Assembly: GCA_046199005.1 (NCBI GenBank) | Contig: CP176050.1 | Span: 4,278,001-4,342,000, forward strand | Direction of reading: 5' to 3' | DNA length: 64,000 nt | Source: Ascidiimonas sp046199005 | GTDB lineage: Bacteria > Bacteroidota > Bacteroidia > Flavobacteriales > Flavobacteriaceae | Shown here: positions 51,040-58,621 of the stretch, piece after piece | Layout of the letters: every line of letters starts with the position of its first letter | Numbering within the stretch: the first letter of the stretch is position 1 | The notes under the pieces: model-generated | What the model was told of the DNA's origin: nothing | Seen by the model: only the letters and a program-made list of their open reading frames with translations | Database searches by the model: none | Made by a program: the position numbers and the translations under genes

Positions 51040-52134
51040 ATGAAACGTGTTAGAATTAATGCAGGTTACGTAGGTTTGATCTTTAAGAAAGGTGACTACG
51101 AAAAGGTGCTTACGCAAGGAATGTACTGGCTAGGATTGGGACGCACTGTGTATTTGTACAATCTTGCACAACCCTTTAATCCGCCAGTAGCCAAAGAGCT
51201 TTTGTTGGCAGATGCTGAATTGAAGGCATTGTTGCATGAGGTTCAGGTGAATGACGGTGAGCTTGCAGTAGTATTGGAAAATGGTATTTGCAAGGAAGTA
51301 TTGCAACCGGGTATCTATTTCTACTGGAATGTGTTAAAGACCTATGAGTTTGTACTTATAGATCGCACAAAACCCGAGATCACCGAGTCTTTGGACAAGG
51401 CGATACTTGCGAAGCTTAATCCCTACATTCGTTTGTTCGAAGTAGCTGCCTACGAAAAGGCGGTGCTCTTGATAGACGACATTTATAAGGGTATTTTGCA
51501 AGGTGGTACTTACCGTTACTGGAGAAATGATACCACGATCAAGATCGCAAAAGCCGATATGCGACAATTGCAACTTGAGATTGCCGGGCAGGAATTGCTA
51601 ACCAAAGACAAAGCCACAATAAGAATTAACTTTTATACGCAGTATAAGGTTACCGATGTTGAAAAGGCTTTGTTGGAAAGCAAAGACTACGAAAAGCAGC
51701 TCTATATTTTGATGCAGTTGGCCTTGAGGGTTTATGTGGGTACGTACACCTTAGATGAATTACTGGAAGAAAAAGAAAACATTGCAAAAGCCGTATTTAA
51801 AGCAGTACACACCGATGCTGAAAAGCTAGGGGTTACGATACTTAATTGCGGTATTCGAGATGTGATCTTAACCGGTGAAATGAAGGAGATCATGAACCAG
51901 GTGTTGGTGGCACATAAGCGAGCACAGGCAAACACCATTACCAGACGTGAAGAGACGGCTTCTACCAGAAGCTTGCTAAACACAGCAAAGTTGATGGAAG
52001 AAAATAGCATGCTCTTGAAGTTGAAGGAAATGGAATATGTAGAAAAAATAGCTGATAAGATTGGTGAGATCACCGTAAACGGAAACGGAGGGGTGATACA
52101 ACAATTGCAGGAGATCTTTTCTACGGGTAAATAG
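51040..52134 (+). CDS. SPFH/band-7 (slipin-type) protein downstream of the tRNA-like array
   Basis: A 364-aa SPFH-domain protein. The first ~145 residues are two repeated small beta domains (INAGYVGLIFKKGDYEKVLTQGMYW; VNDGELAVVLENGICKEVLQPGIYFYW; and VAAYEKAVLLIDDIYKGILQGGTYRYW). A band-7 core follows, with QELLTKDKATIRINFYTQYKV, YTLDELLEEKENI, LGVTILNCGIRDVIL and AHKRAQANTITRREETASTRSLLNTAKLMEENSML. The usual N-terminal membrane hairpin of slipins is absent, so it may be cytosolic or peripheral. In other bacteria SPFH/slipin genes accompany RtcB RNA-repair genes; the context suggests it assembles on or with the array RNA. Confidence 0.85.
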   Translation: MKRVRINAGYVGLIFKKGDYEKVLTQGMYWLGLGRTVYLYNLAQPFNPPVAKELLLADAELKALLHEVQVNDGELAVVLENGICKEVLQPGIYFYWNVLKTYEFVLIDRTKPEITESLDKAILAKLNPYIRLFEVAAYEKAVLLIDDIYKGILQGGTYRYWRNDTTIKIAKADMRQLQLEIAGQELLTKDKATIRINFYTQYKVTDVEKALLESKDYEKQLYILMQLALRVYVGTYTLDELLEEKENIAKAVFKAVHTDAEKLGVTILNCGIRDVILTGEMKEIMNQVLVAHKRAQANTITRREETASTRSLLNTAKLMEENSMLLKLKEMEYVEKIADKIGEITVNGNGGVIQQLQEIFSTGK

Positions 52135-52135
52135 T

Positions 52136-52168
52136 GAATGCGTTGGCAAGAAGTCAGCGCATTTTTTT
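52136..52168 (+). terminator. Terminator after the SPFH gene
   Basis: ATGCG-T-TG ... CA-G-CGCAT followed by seven T residues (stem 52138-52145 with 52155-52162). A second hairpin AAAAGCA.CC ... GG.TGCTTTT follows at about 52174-52208 and may serve the converging gene. Confidence 0.8.
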
Positions 52169-52268
52169 GTAAAAAAAGCACCCCCACTATAGCCTGAGGA
52201 TGCTTTTCACTACATAGCAATCAATCCAATCTTACTATTTGAAACCCAAAACCCTAAATTTTGAATTT

Positions 52269-52721
52269 TTACAGCTTTTCAAATACCAGTGTATCAACGC
52301 TCCCATCGCCCCCACTTACATCTCTAAGTTGAATACGGCTATTACTCCTTGAAACAATATCCCAATCTTCGGTTAACTCTTCAAAATCAGGTGGTGAGGC
52401 AAAAAAGATGTTAAAGTCAATATCGTTGCTGCTGTCGTCATTATCAACAGACCAGGTACCATTAACGGTAATGGCACCATTTACGGCAGTAAGTGAACCA
52501 TCGCTGTTAAATGTAAATGCATATCCACTAAAATCACTGGTCTCATCTACACCGTCTTCGACATAGCTAGTAATACGCCAGCTACCTGATTGTGCCGTAG
52601 CAATAACGGCTTCAATATTCTGAGAATTAGTACTGCCGCTATCATCACTGCTGCAGGACACGGTAACTACTAATCCCAGAATGAGACTCACAGTTACGAA
52701 TTGATTTAAAATACGCTTCAT
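52269..52721 (-). CDS. Lipocalin-like lipoprotein, small paralogue
   Basis: A 150-aa lipoprotein (VSC, Cys23) with a Ser/Asp-rich linker and one beta-barrel domain of the lipocalin-like type (SGSWRITSYVEDGVDETSDFSGYAFTFNSDGSL ... NGTWSV ... DWDIVS ... IQLRDVSGGDGSVDTLVFEKL). This domain is clearly homologous to the C-terminal domain of the adjacent larger protein, including the shared GGDGSVD.LVFE.L ending, which shows tandem duplication. It lies 11 bp after the larger gene on the same strand. Ligand unknown. Confidence 0.8.
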   Translation of the reverse strand: MKRILNQFVTVSLILGLVVTVSCSSDDSGSTNSQNIEAVIATAQSGSWRITSYVEDGVDETSDFSGYAFTFNSDGSLTAVNGAITVNGTWSVDNDDSSNDIDFNIFFASPPDFEELTEDWDIVSRSNSRIQLRDVSGGDGSVDTLVFEKL

Positions 52722-52732
52722 ATAGATATAAT

Positions 52733-54154
52733 TTATAATCGTTCAAATACTAAAATATCAACACTACCATCACCTCCGCTTACGTCCTGTAATTCTATTC
52801 GGTTTTCGGTAGCGGAAATTACATCCCAATCATCTGTAAATTCATCAAAAGGAATGGTATTAAAATTCAAGAACAGTTTGCTCCCACCTTCACCTACATT
52901 CCAACCTCCTTCAATCGTATTCTGATCTCTGGAAGCAACTACACTTCCGTTTTCATTAAATACCAATTCATAACCATCATAGTCTGCGGTTTCATTTACT
53001 CCATCATCTGTATATTGCGCTACTTCCCATGCGCCACTGCTCAAAATAGAAGCGACTGTATCATTTCCGGAATCTCCTTCCTCACTACAATCACTTTCAA
53101 ATCGCAGACGATCATCTCCTTTGCGAAGGTCTACTTTTACTTCTCCTATTTGCTGATCTATCTCATGAAGTATCCAGGTATCATTAAAATCAGGAAGATC
53201 AGGAATGTTTAAGACAAAAGAAATATTGTTTCGGGCGCCACTGCTTTCCCAGGTTCCGGAAAGGGTTTCGCCATTCGTACTCACGCTTACCGTGCCATCT
53301 TCAAAAAAGCTAAACAAAAAGGCGATATACTGTTCTTCCTGATCTACATCGTTACGCTCCAGTTTGTCAACCCGCCAGTTGTCGCACCCAGTTAAAACCT
53401 CAGCAAGCTGGTCTGTGGTACAGTTATCGCAATCATCATCGTTAAAATCATAGTCGTCGTCTTCATCGCAGTCGTCAATGGCATTTTCTATGGCCTCTTC
53501 TAAGGCTCTTAATGAATTGATGGTTATTTGACTACCATCAGCCAGTACCAGTGTAATCGGAAAATTGATCCGTACAATATCGTTATCTTCAATTCGCTCC
53601 ACGAACCGGTACAACTGCCGGTCACTTTCGATCACGATAGTTTCTACAATTTCGTTATTGGGATTAAAGACGGAGATTCGAAACGGATAGTTAAAGTCTA
53701 CACACTCTATATCGTCATCTTCGGCACCCTCATCACCGCAAGAAAGTGCAAGTCTCTCAAATTCATCCATATTATTTACAGATTGCTCTGTGAAATCAGC
53801 TAGAATTACCGTAATCGGGAAAACGATCTCAAGGCGGTCTTCATCATCTTCTAATTCGTCAAAAATATCTTCGATTTCATCAAAATCTTCTTCGGTTTCC
53901 ACCTGTATTTCAATGCCATTGGCAATAACCGTTACCGGAAGCTTTACTTCAAAACAACTGGCTCTGTCAATTATATTATCGTTAGAACCGTCTTTCATAG
54001 TGGTTCGTTGTATCAGGGTAGCCGCAGAAGAATTCGCCTCCAGAACTTCCTGGGTGTCGGGCTCTATAAATTCTAGCTCTTCACTTCTGCAGGACATTAG
54101 CAACAGAACAAGCGTGAAGATCACAAATACAAGAATTTTGTAAGTTTTTTTCAT
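52733..54154 (-). CDS. Acidic multi-domain lipoprotein with lipocalin-like C-terminus
   Basis: About 473 aa starting at ATG 54154 (MKKTYKILVF, lipobox LLMSC); the frame upstream to 54277 has no signal-peptide logic and is not used. After the anchor come about four similar ~60-residue modules with the pattern FP(I/V)TV(I)LAD... ending in acidic helices (CFEVKLPVTVIANG, IVFPITVILADFTEQ, NYPFRISVFNPNNE, INFPITLVLADGSQ). A very acidic Asp-rich linker with Cys (DDDCDNC) and two lipocalin-like domains follow (GCDNWRVDKL... and GAWEVAQYTDDG...). The Asp-rich part could bind Ca2+. It is divergent from an ECF sigma gene. Confidence 0.8.
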   Translation of the reverse strand: MKKTYKILVFVIFTLVLLLMSCRSEELEFIEPDTQEVLEANSSAATLIQRTTMKDGSNDNIIDRASCFEVKLPVTVIANGIEIQVETEEDFDEIEDIFDELEDDEDRLEIVFPITVILADFTEQSVNNMDEFERLALSCGDEGAEDDDIECVDFNYPFRISVFNPNNEIVETIVIESDRQLYRFVERIEDNDIVRINFPITLVLADGSQITINSLRALEEAIENAIDDCDEDDDYDFNDDDCDNCTTDQLAEVLTGCDNWRVDKLERNDVDQEEQYIAFLFSFFEDGTVSVSTNGETLSGTWESSGARNNISFVLNIPDLPDFNDTWILHEIDQQIGEVKVDLRKGDDRLRFESDCSEEGDSGNDTVASILSSGAWEVAQYTDDGVNETADYDGYELVFNENGSVVASRDQNTIEGGWNVGEGGSKLFLNFNTIPFDEFTDDWDVISATENRIELQDVSGGDGSVDILVFERL

Positions 54155-54269
54155 GGCAGTATATTTTAGTTTGCGTCTTTGGTCATAAAACAACTTCAAA
54201 GCAAAAACTCCTGAAAACTTTTTTAAAAAAATTAAATTTCTACCTTTAAGAAACCAAAATACCACTGTT

Positions 54270-54794
54270 TTGCCCAAGGAGACACATACCGATATTTGTA
54301 AGGAAAGTATCTTTTCTGCTATCTACCAAAAGTACTTGAGAGACCTTTGTAGTTTTCTGTATTATAGATATGGTGAACAGCTCAATCCCCAAGACAAGGC
54401 GCAGGAAGCTTTTATCAAACTCTGGGAGAATTGCAAAAAAGTCACCGAAGACAAGGCAAAGTCATTTCTATTTACGACCGCCAATAATATGATGCTTAAT
54501 GAAGCCAAGCATCAAAAGGTTGTGTTGAAGTATGCGAAAGACACCCCTAAAAGTCACACAAACGAATCCCCCGAGTTTTTACTACAGGAACAAGAATATT
54601 TAAAGCAATACCAAAACGCATTAGCTTCGTTGACCGAAGAACAGCGGGTAGCATTTTTGTTAAATAAGGCGGAAGGAAAGAAACACAGTGAAATTGCTGA
54701 AATGCTGGGAGTTACCCAAAAAGTGGTGGAATATCGAATTTACACCGCCTTTAAAAAATTAAAGGAGGAGTTGGCAAATTTTAGCATAAAATAA
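54270..54794 (+). CDS. ECF RNA polymerase sigma factor (FecI-like)
   Basis: A 174-aa sigma factor starting with TTG at 54270; no in-frame ATG precedes region 2. Region 2 is at about 20-80 (YLRDLCSFLYYRYGEQLNPQDKAQEAFIKLWEN, LFTTANNMMLNEAKH) and region 4 at about 112-165 (LASLTEEQRVAFLLNKAEGKKHSEIAEMLGVTQKVVEYRIYTAFKKL). A FecR anti-sigma gene follows 117 bp downstream and a TonB receptor after that: the classic surface-signalling trio, presumably self-regulated by nutrient uptake. Confidence 0.9.
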   Translation: MPKETHTDICKESIFSAIYQKYLRDLCSFLYYRYGEQLNPQDKAQEAFIKLWENCKKVTEDKAKSFLFTTANNMMLNEAKHQKVVLKYAKDTPKSHTNESPEFLLQEQEYLKQYQNALASLTEEQRVAFLLNKAEGKKHSEIAEMLGVTQKVVEYRIYTAFKKLKEELANFSIK

Positions 54795-54911
54795 GATTGA
54801 AGGAAGCAGGAAATACCTGAAAACTAACCTTTTTTTAAGCGGATGTGAAAAAAATGAAAAAAAATTCAGGAGATATCACCTGTAAGTTGTTCTATACATA
54901 AGGGAATAGTT

Positions 54912-55817
54912 ATGGAAAAAGATACTATCATACAAAAATGGCTGGCAGGAGAGCTTTCGGAAGCAGAGTTAAAAGCTTTTGAAGCCGATGAACGCTATGC
55001 TGAAGATCGCAAGATCATAGCGACTGCAGCGCGTTTTAAAGCCCCCGATCCGGAGGTTTCCTATCAAGAGATCCGTGAGAGATTATATAATGAAACAGAC
55101 ACCCCCGTTCGTACGCTGGCACCCTGGCGTTCGCTATTACGTGTTGCCGCTGTGGTAGTGGCGGGACTGGCACTATTTTTTATTTTCTTTAATAAGCAGG
55201 AACTGGAGGTACAAACGCTGGCAGCAGAAACTACCAATCTAACCTTACCGGATGCCTCAAAAGTAGTATTAAACGCTGCTTCATCGCTTACCTATAACCC
55301 AAAGAAATGGAATAGTGAACGAAAAGTCACACTGAAAGGAGAAGCTTATTTTAAAGTGGCCAAAGGTGCACGCTTTGACGTGGTTACTTCTGAAGGAGTC
55401 GTGAGCGTATTGGGTACTCAATTTACTGTAAAGCAACGAGATCGGTTTTTCGAGGTAATTTGCTTTGAAGGACTGGTACAGGTAGTTTCTGGTAATCAAA
55501 CGAAGAAGCTTTCACCGGGAGATACTTTTAGATTGCTGGAAGGAAGCGTCTCGCTAAGTAAAAGCGAACGATCTCAACCTTCCTGGCTACAGAATAAAAC
55601 CCATTTTGAGAAAGTTCCATATAAAGAAGTGCTTGCAGAATTGGAACGACAATACGACATAAAAATCAAGGTAGAAAGTGTTGATACTTCGGTTATTTTT
55701 ACCGGAAGCTTTATACACAATGATCTGGAAGCTGCTGTGAAGTCCATTACGGCTCCACTCGGACTCTCGTACGACATCAATGAAAATAAGGTAAGCCTGT
55801 TCGCACGTGCAAAATAA
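54912..55817 (+). CDS. FecR-family anti-sigma factor
   Basis: A 301-aa inner-membrane regulator. The cytoplasmic N-terminus (IIQKWLAGELSEAELKAFEADE) binds the sigma factor. One transmembrane helix lies at about 75-95. The periplasmic FecR domain (LPDASKVVLNAASSLTYN...RKVTLKGEAYFKV...FDVVTSEGVVSVLGTQFTVKQR) is followed by the C-terminal DUF4974-type domain (FEKVPYKEVLAELERQYDIKI ... FTGSF). It overlaps the next gene by 11 nt. It should relay substrate binding at the TonB receptor to the sigma factor encoded just upstream. Confidence 0.93.
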   Translation: MEKDTIIQKWLAGELSEAELKAFEADERYAEDRKIIATAARFKAPDPEVSYQEIRERLYNETDTPVRTLAPWRSLLRVAAVVVAGLALFFIFFNKQELEVQTLAAETTNLTLPDASKVVLNAASSLTYNPKKWNSERKVTLKGEAYFKVAKGARFDVVTSEGVVSVLGTQFTVKQRDRFFEVICFEGLVQVVSGNQTKKLSPGDTFRLLEGSVSLSKSERSQPSWLQNKTHFEKVPYKEVLAELERQYDIKIKVESVDTSVIFTGSFIHNDLEAAVKSITAPLGLSYDINENKVSLFARAK

Positions 55818-58341
55818 ATATAAGGCCGTACTGTTTTTTGTGCTGCTTGCTTTTACAGGAGCGCATGCACAAACCACTCAGGAGAAGATCCCGTTAACGG
55901 ATCTTTTTGTGCTTTTACAACAGCGGTACCAGCATCAGTTTAACTACCTGCAGGACGCGGTGGCAGATATTGAAGCGCCTATGCCAGATGCAGAAGCTAC
56001 ACTGGATGAGGCTTTACTCTTCTTGGAAAAAGAAACTGGTTTGCAATTTGAAAAGCTTCCGGGTAACATTATTTCGGTTCGCAAAAAGGTAGCAACCAAA
56101 TTTTGCGGGTACCTTAAAAACAAAGACAATTTACTTCCTTTAGAAGGGGCTTCCATACAGGTGGGCAAGATTTCTGCCATTAGTGATGCCAGTGGTTATT
56201 TTGAAATGGAGCTTCCTCCAGCCAATCTTTCGGTACGCATACGCCATATCGGTTTTAAAACGCTAGATCGCAATCTACGTTATTTTGACGGGTCCCATTG
56301 TGCCGATATTTACCTGATCCCACAGGTGCAAACCTTATCTGAAGTAGTACTTTCCAGCTACCTTGCAAGAGGTATCAATAAGGTGAATAACGGATCGTTC
56401 GAAATCGACTTTAATGCTTTCACAACCTTACCGGGTCTTATTGATGCGGATGTATTGCAGTCCGTACAGGCGTTTCCCGGTATCCAAAGTGTAAATGAAA
56501 CGGTTTCTAATATCAACATTCGGGGAGGCACCCATGACCAAAACCTGATTGAATGGGACCGAATTAAAATGTACCAGTCCGGACACTTTTTCGGACTTAT
56601 TTCGATGTTTCATCCGCAGATCACGCAAAAAGTACGCTTACAAAAAAATGGCACTACGGCCGCAGCCACTGATGGAGTTTCAGGTACACTCTCCATGCAA
56701 ACCGATGCGCTGGTGAATACTCAATTCAAAGGGAATGTTGGACTGAATCTTACCGATTTGAATGCCTATGCCGATATTCCAACCGGAAAGAATTCCTCGG
56801 TACAAATTGCAGCACGAAGCTCTTCTAACGGCCTGGTAGATACGCCTACTTATACTAGTTATTTTGAACGGATCTCTCAAAATACCGAGCTGGAAAATAC
56901 ACCAGGGAACACGGTGAATGACGAACTGAGTTTTGACTTTTACGATGCCTCTTTTCGATGGCTTTTTCAACCAAATGACGATAATGAAGTGCGCGTAAAC
57001 TTTATTTTCACAGGAAATGATCTTGTGTTTAACGAAAATGCCCTAGTGAACAATCAGCCTCAATCAAGACAAAGCAGTTTAGAACAGTTGAGTATTGCCG
57101 GCGGTATCGAGTATAGTAGACGATGGAACGACCGCTTTCAAAGTGTTTTTCATGTATATGAAACCGATTATAAGCTACAGGGATTCAATGCCGATATTGA
57201 AAACTCCCTGCGTTTTTTACAGGAAAACATCGTTTCTGAGACCGGGGTGCGCCTCGATACACATTATAAATTAACGGATGCGATACAGCTCTCCAACGGT
57301 TATCAATTTGCTGAAACCAAGGTGACCAACCTCAACGATGTAGACAATCCGCAATTTCGCTCGTTGATAGGGGAAGTTTTGCGAACCCATGCGGTTTATA
57401 CCGAAGCACGCTACCGCTCTAAAGATCGTTTTACGAATCTAAGCCTGGGAGTTCGCGGAAATTACCTGGATAAGTTTAACCGAATTCGTGTGGAACCGCG
57501 GCTAAGTTTTAACCAGCGTTTTTTATCGTTTTTTAACGTGGAAGTGCTTGGCGAATTAAAGCACCAGTCGATATCAAAAGTGATCAATTTTCAAAACGAT
57601 TTTTTAGGGATCGAACGTAGGCGATGGCAGTTGTCTGATAATGATTCGATACCCGTACTGACCAGCAAGCAGGCTTCGGTGGGGCTCACCTATAGCCGAA
57701 AGGGTTGGCTGCTGAGTGCAGAAGCGTTTTACAAGGACGTGGAAGGCATTACTACCCAAAGCCAGGGATTTCAAAATCAGTATGAATTTACTAAAACCGC
57801 CGGAAGCTATGATGCTGTGGGAGCCGATGTATTGCTCCGGAAGCAATTTGATTTTTCACCGGATGCACAAACCCGAACGCTTAATACTTGGTTAAGCTAT
57901 GCCTACCTCAAGAGCGACTATACCTTTCCGGAACTGCCGGAAGTACAATTCCCTAATAATTTTGATATCACCCATGCCTTTACAGCCGGCACCACGCTGG
58001 TATGGAATGCCCTTAGTGTCTCCGCCGGATACAACTGGCGTAGTGGTCGTCCCGCCACTCGGCTGGTACCAGGAAATGAAGTCGTAAACGGCAATCTGAA
58101 TTTTGATACTGCCAATGGCGAACGCCTGCCCGCTTTTGCCCGGCTGGATCTTTCTGCTTCGTATCGGTTGCTGCTTACTAAGAAGATCCCGATGCAGCTA
58201 AGTGTTTCGGTTTGGAATGTACTGGATAAGCAGAATGTCCTCAACAATTTTTACAGGGTAAACAACGAAGACGAAGCTCAGGAATTCACGCAGCGTTCAC
58301 TGGGATTGACGCCCAATGTTTTGGTGCGGGTTTATTTTTGA
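55807..58341 (+). CDS. TonB-dependent outer-membrane receptor with signalling domain
   Basis: An 844-aa receptor beginning with GTG at 55807, inside the end of fecR. A signal peptide (1-22) is followed by an STN-like secretin/TonB short domain (about 25-92, PLTDLFVLLQQRYQHQFNYL...ISVRKK) and a carboxypeptidase-regulatory-like domain (about 97-170, GYLKNKDNLLPLEGASIQVG). The plug (LSEVVLSSYLARGINKVNNGSFEID ... NINIRGGTHDQNLIEWD) and a 22-strand barrel ending in VRVYF follow. The C-terminal aromatic residue is kept. No SusD partner follows, so iron/siderophore-type or small-ligand uptake is as likely as glycan uptake. Confidence 0.92.
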   Translation: MQNKYKAVLFFVLLAFTGAHAQTTQEKIPLTDLFVLLQQRYQHQFNYLQDAVADIEAPMPDAEATLDEALLFLEKETGLQFEKLPGNIISVRKKVATKFCGYLKNKDNLLPLEGASIQVGKISAISDASGYFEMELPPANLSVRIRHIGFKTLDRNLRYFDGSHCADIYLIPQVQTLSEVVLSSYLARGINKVNNGSFEIDFNAFTTLPGLIDADVLQSVQAFPGIQSVNETVSNINIRGGTHDQNLIEWDRIKMYQSGHFFGLISMFHPQITQKVRLQKNGTTAAATDGVSGTLSMQTDALVNTQFKGNVGLNLTDLNAYADIPTGKNSSVQIAARSSSNGLVDTPTYTSYFERISQNTELENTPGNTVNDELSFDFYDASFRWLFQPNDDNEVRVNFIFTGNDLVFNENALVNNQPQSRQSSLEQLSIAGGIEYSRRWNDRFQSVFHVYETDYKLQGFNADIENSLRFLQENIVSETGVRLDTHYKLTDAIQLSNGYQFAETKVTNLNDVDNPQFRSLIGEVLRTHAVYTEARYRSKDRFTNLSLGVRGNYLDKFNRIRVEPRLSFNQRFLSFFNVEVLGELKHQSISKVINFQNDFLGIERRRWQLSDNDSIPVLTSKQASVGLTYSRKGWLLSAEAFYKDVEGITTQSQGFQNQYEFTKTAGSYDAVGADVLLRKQFDFSPDAQTRTLNTWLSYAYLKSDYTFPELPEVQFPNNFDITHAFTAGTTLVWNALSVSAGYNWRSGRPATRLVPGNEVVNGNLNFDTANGERLPAFARLDLSASYRLLLTKKIPMQLSVSVWNVLDKQNVLNNFYRVNNEDEAQEFTQRSLGLTPNVLVRVYF

Positions 58342-58351
58342 TGACCTCTTA

Positions 58352-58385
58352 TAAAGGACGCTGAGGTCTCTCGAAGCGCCCTTTA
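58352..58385 (+). terminator. Terminator hairpin after the TonB receptor
   Basis: TAAAGGACGCT / AGCGCCCTTTA, 11-bp stem with one A-C mismatch and a 12-nt loop. The T-tract is short, so termination may be incomplete. Confidence 0.6.
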
Positions 58386-58391
58386 TTAACG

Positions 58392-58519
58392 GTCATTTCG
58401 AAGGAGCACAGCGACTGAGAAATCTTATTAAACACAACTCAATGTTCATCTGTAAGTAACGATTGAACATAAGAACCAAAAACAAAAAGTTATCTCACCC
58501 TCAAGGGATTCGATATGAC
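58392..58519. repeat. Degraded flavobacterial inverted-repeat element (REP/MITE-like)
   Basis: The ends GTCATTTCGAA (58392-58402) and TTCGATATGAC (58509-58519) are imperfect inverted copies. The interior starts GGAGCACAGCGACTGAGAAATCT, the common Bacteroidetes intergenic repeat text, and contains a perfect 7-bp inverted repeat ATGTTCA/TGAACAT (58442-58470). No coding capacity. It is likely a relic of a dispersed repeat. Confidence 0.5.
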
Positions 58520-58621
58520 GCACACCGCTTTTAGACGCCATGACCCTTGAATTGATTTGATTATCAATAATTCCCTAAAAAAATCTATCTTAGAAACCTG
58601 TTAAAATACCCAAGCTAACCT

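Noticed and set aside
54155..54277. N-terminal extension of the acidic lipoprotein from 54277
   Set aside because: It would bury the signal peptide and lipobox 41 residues inside the protein and overlap the start of the divergent sigma gene.
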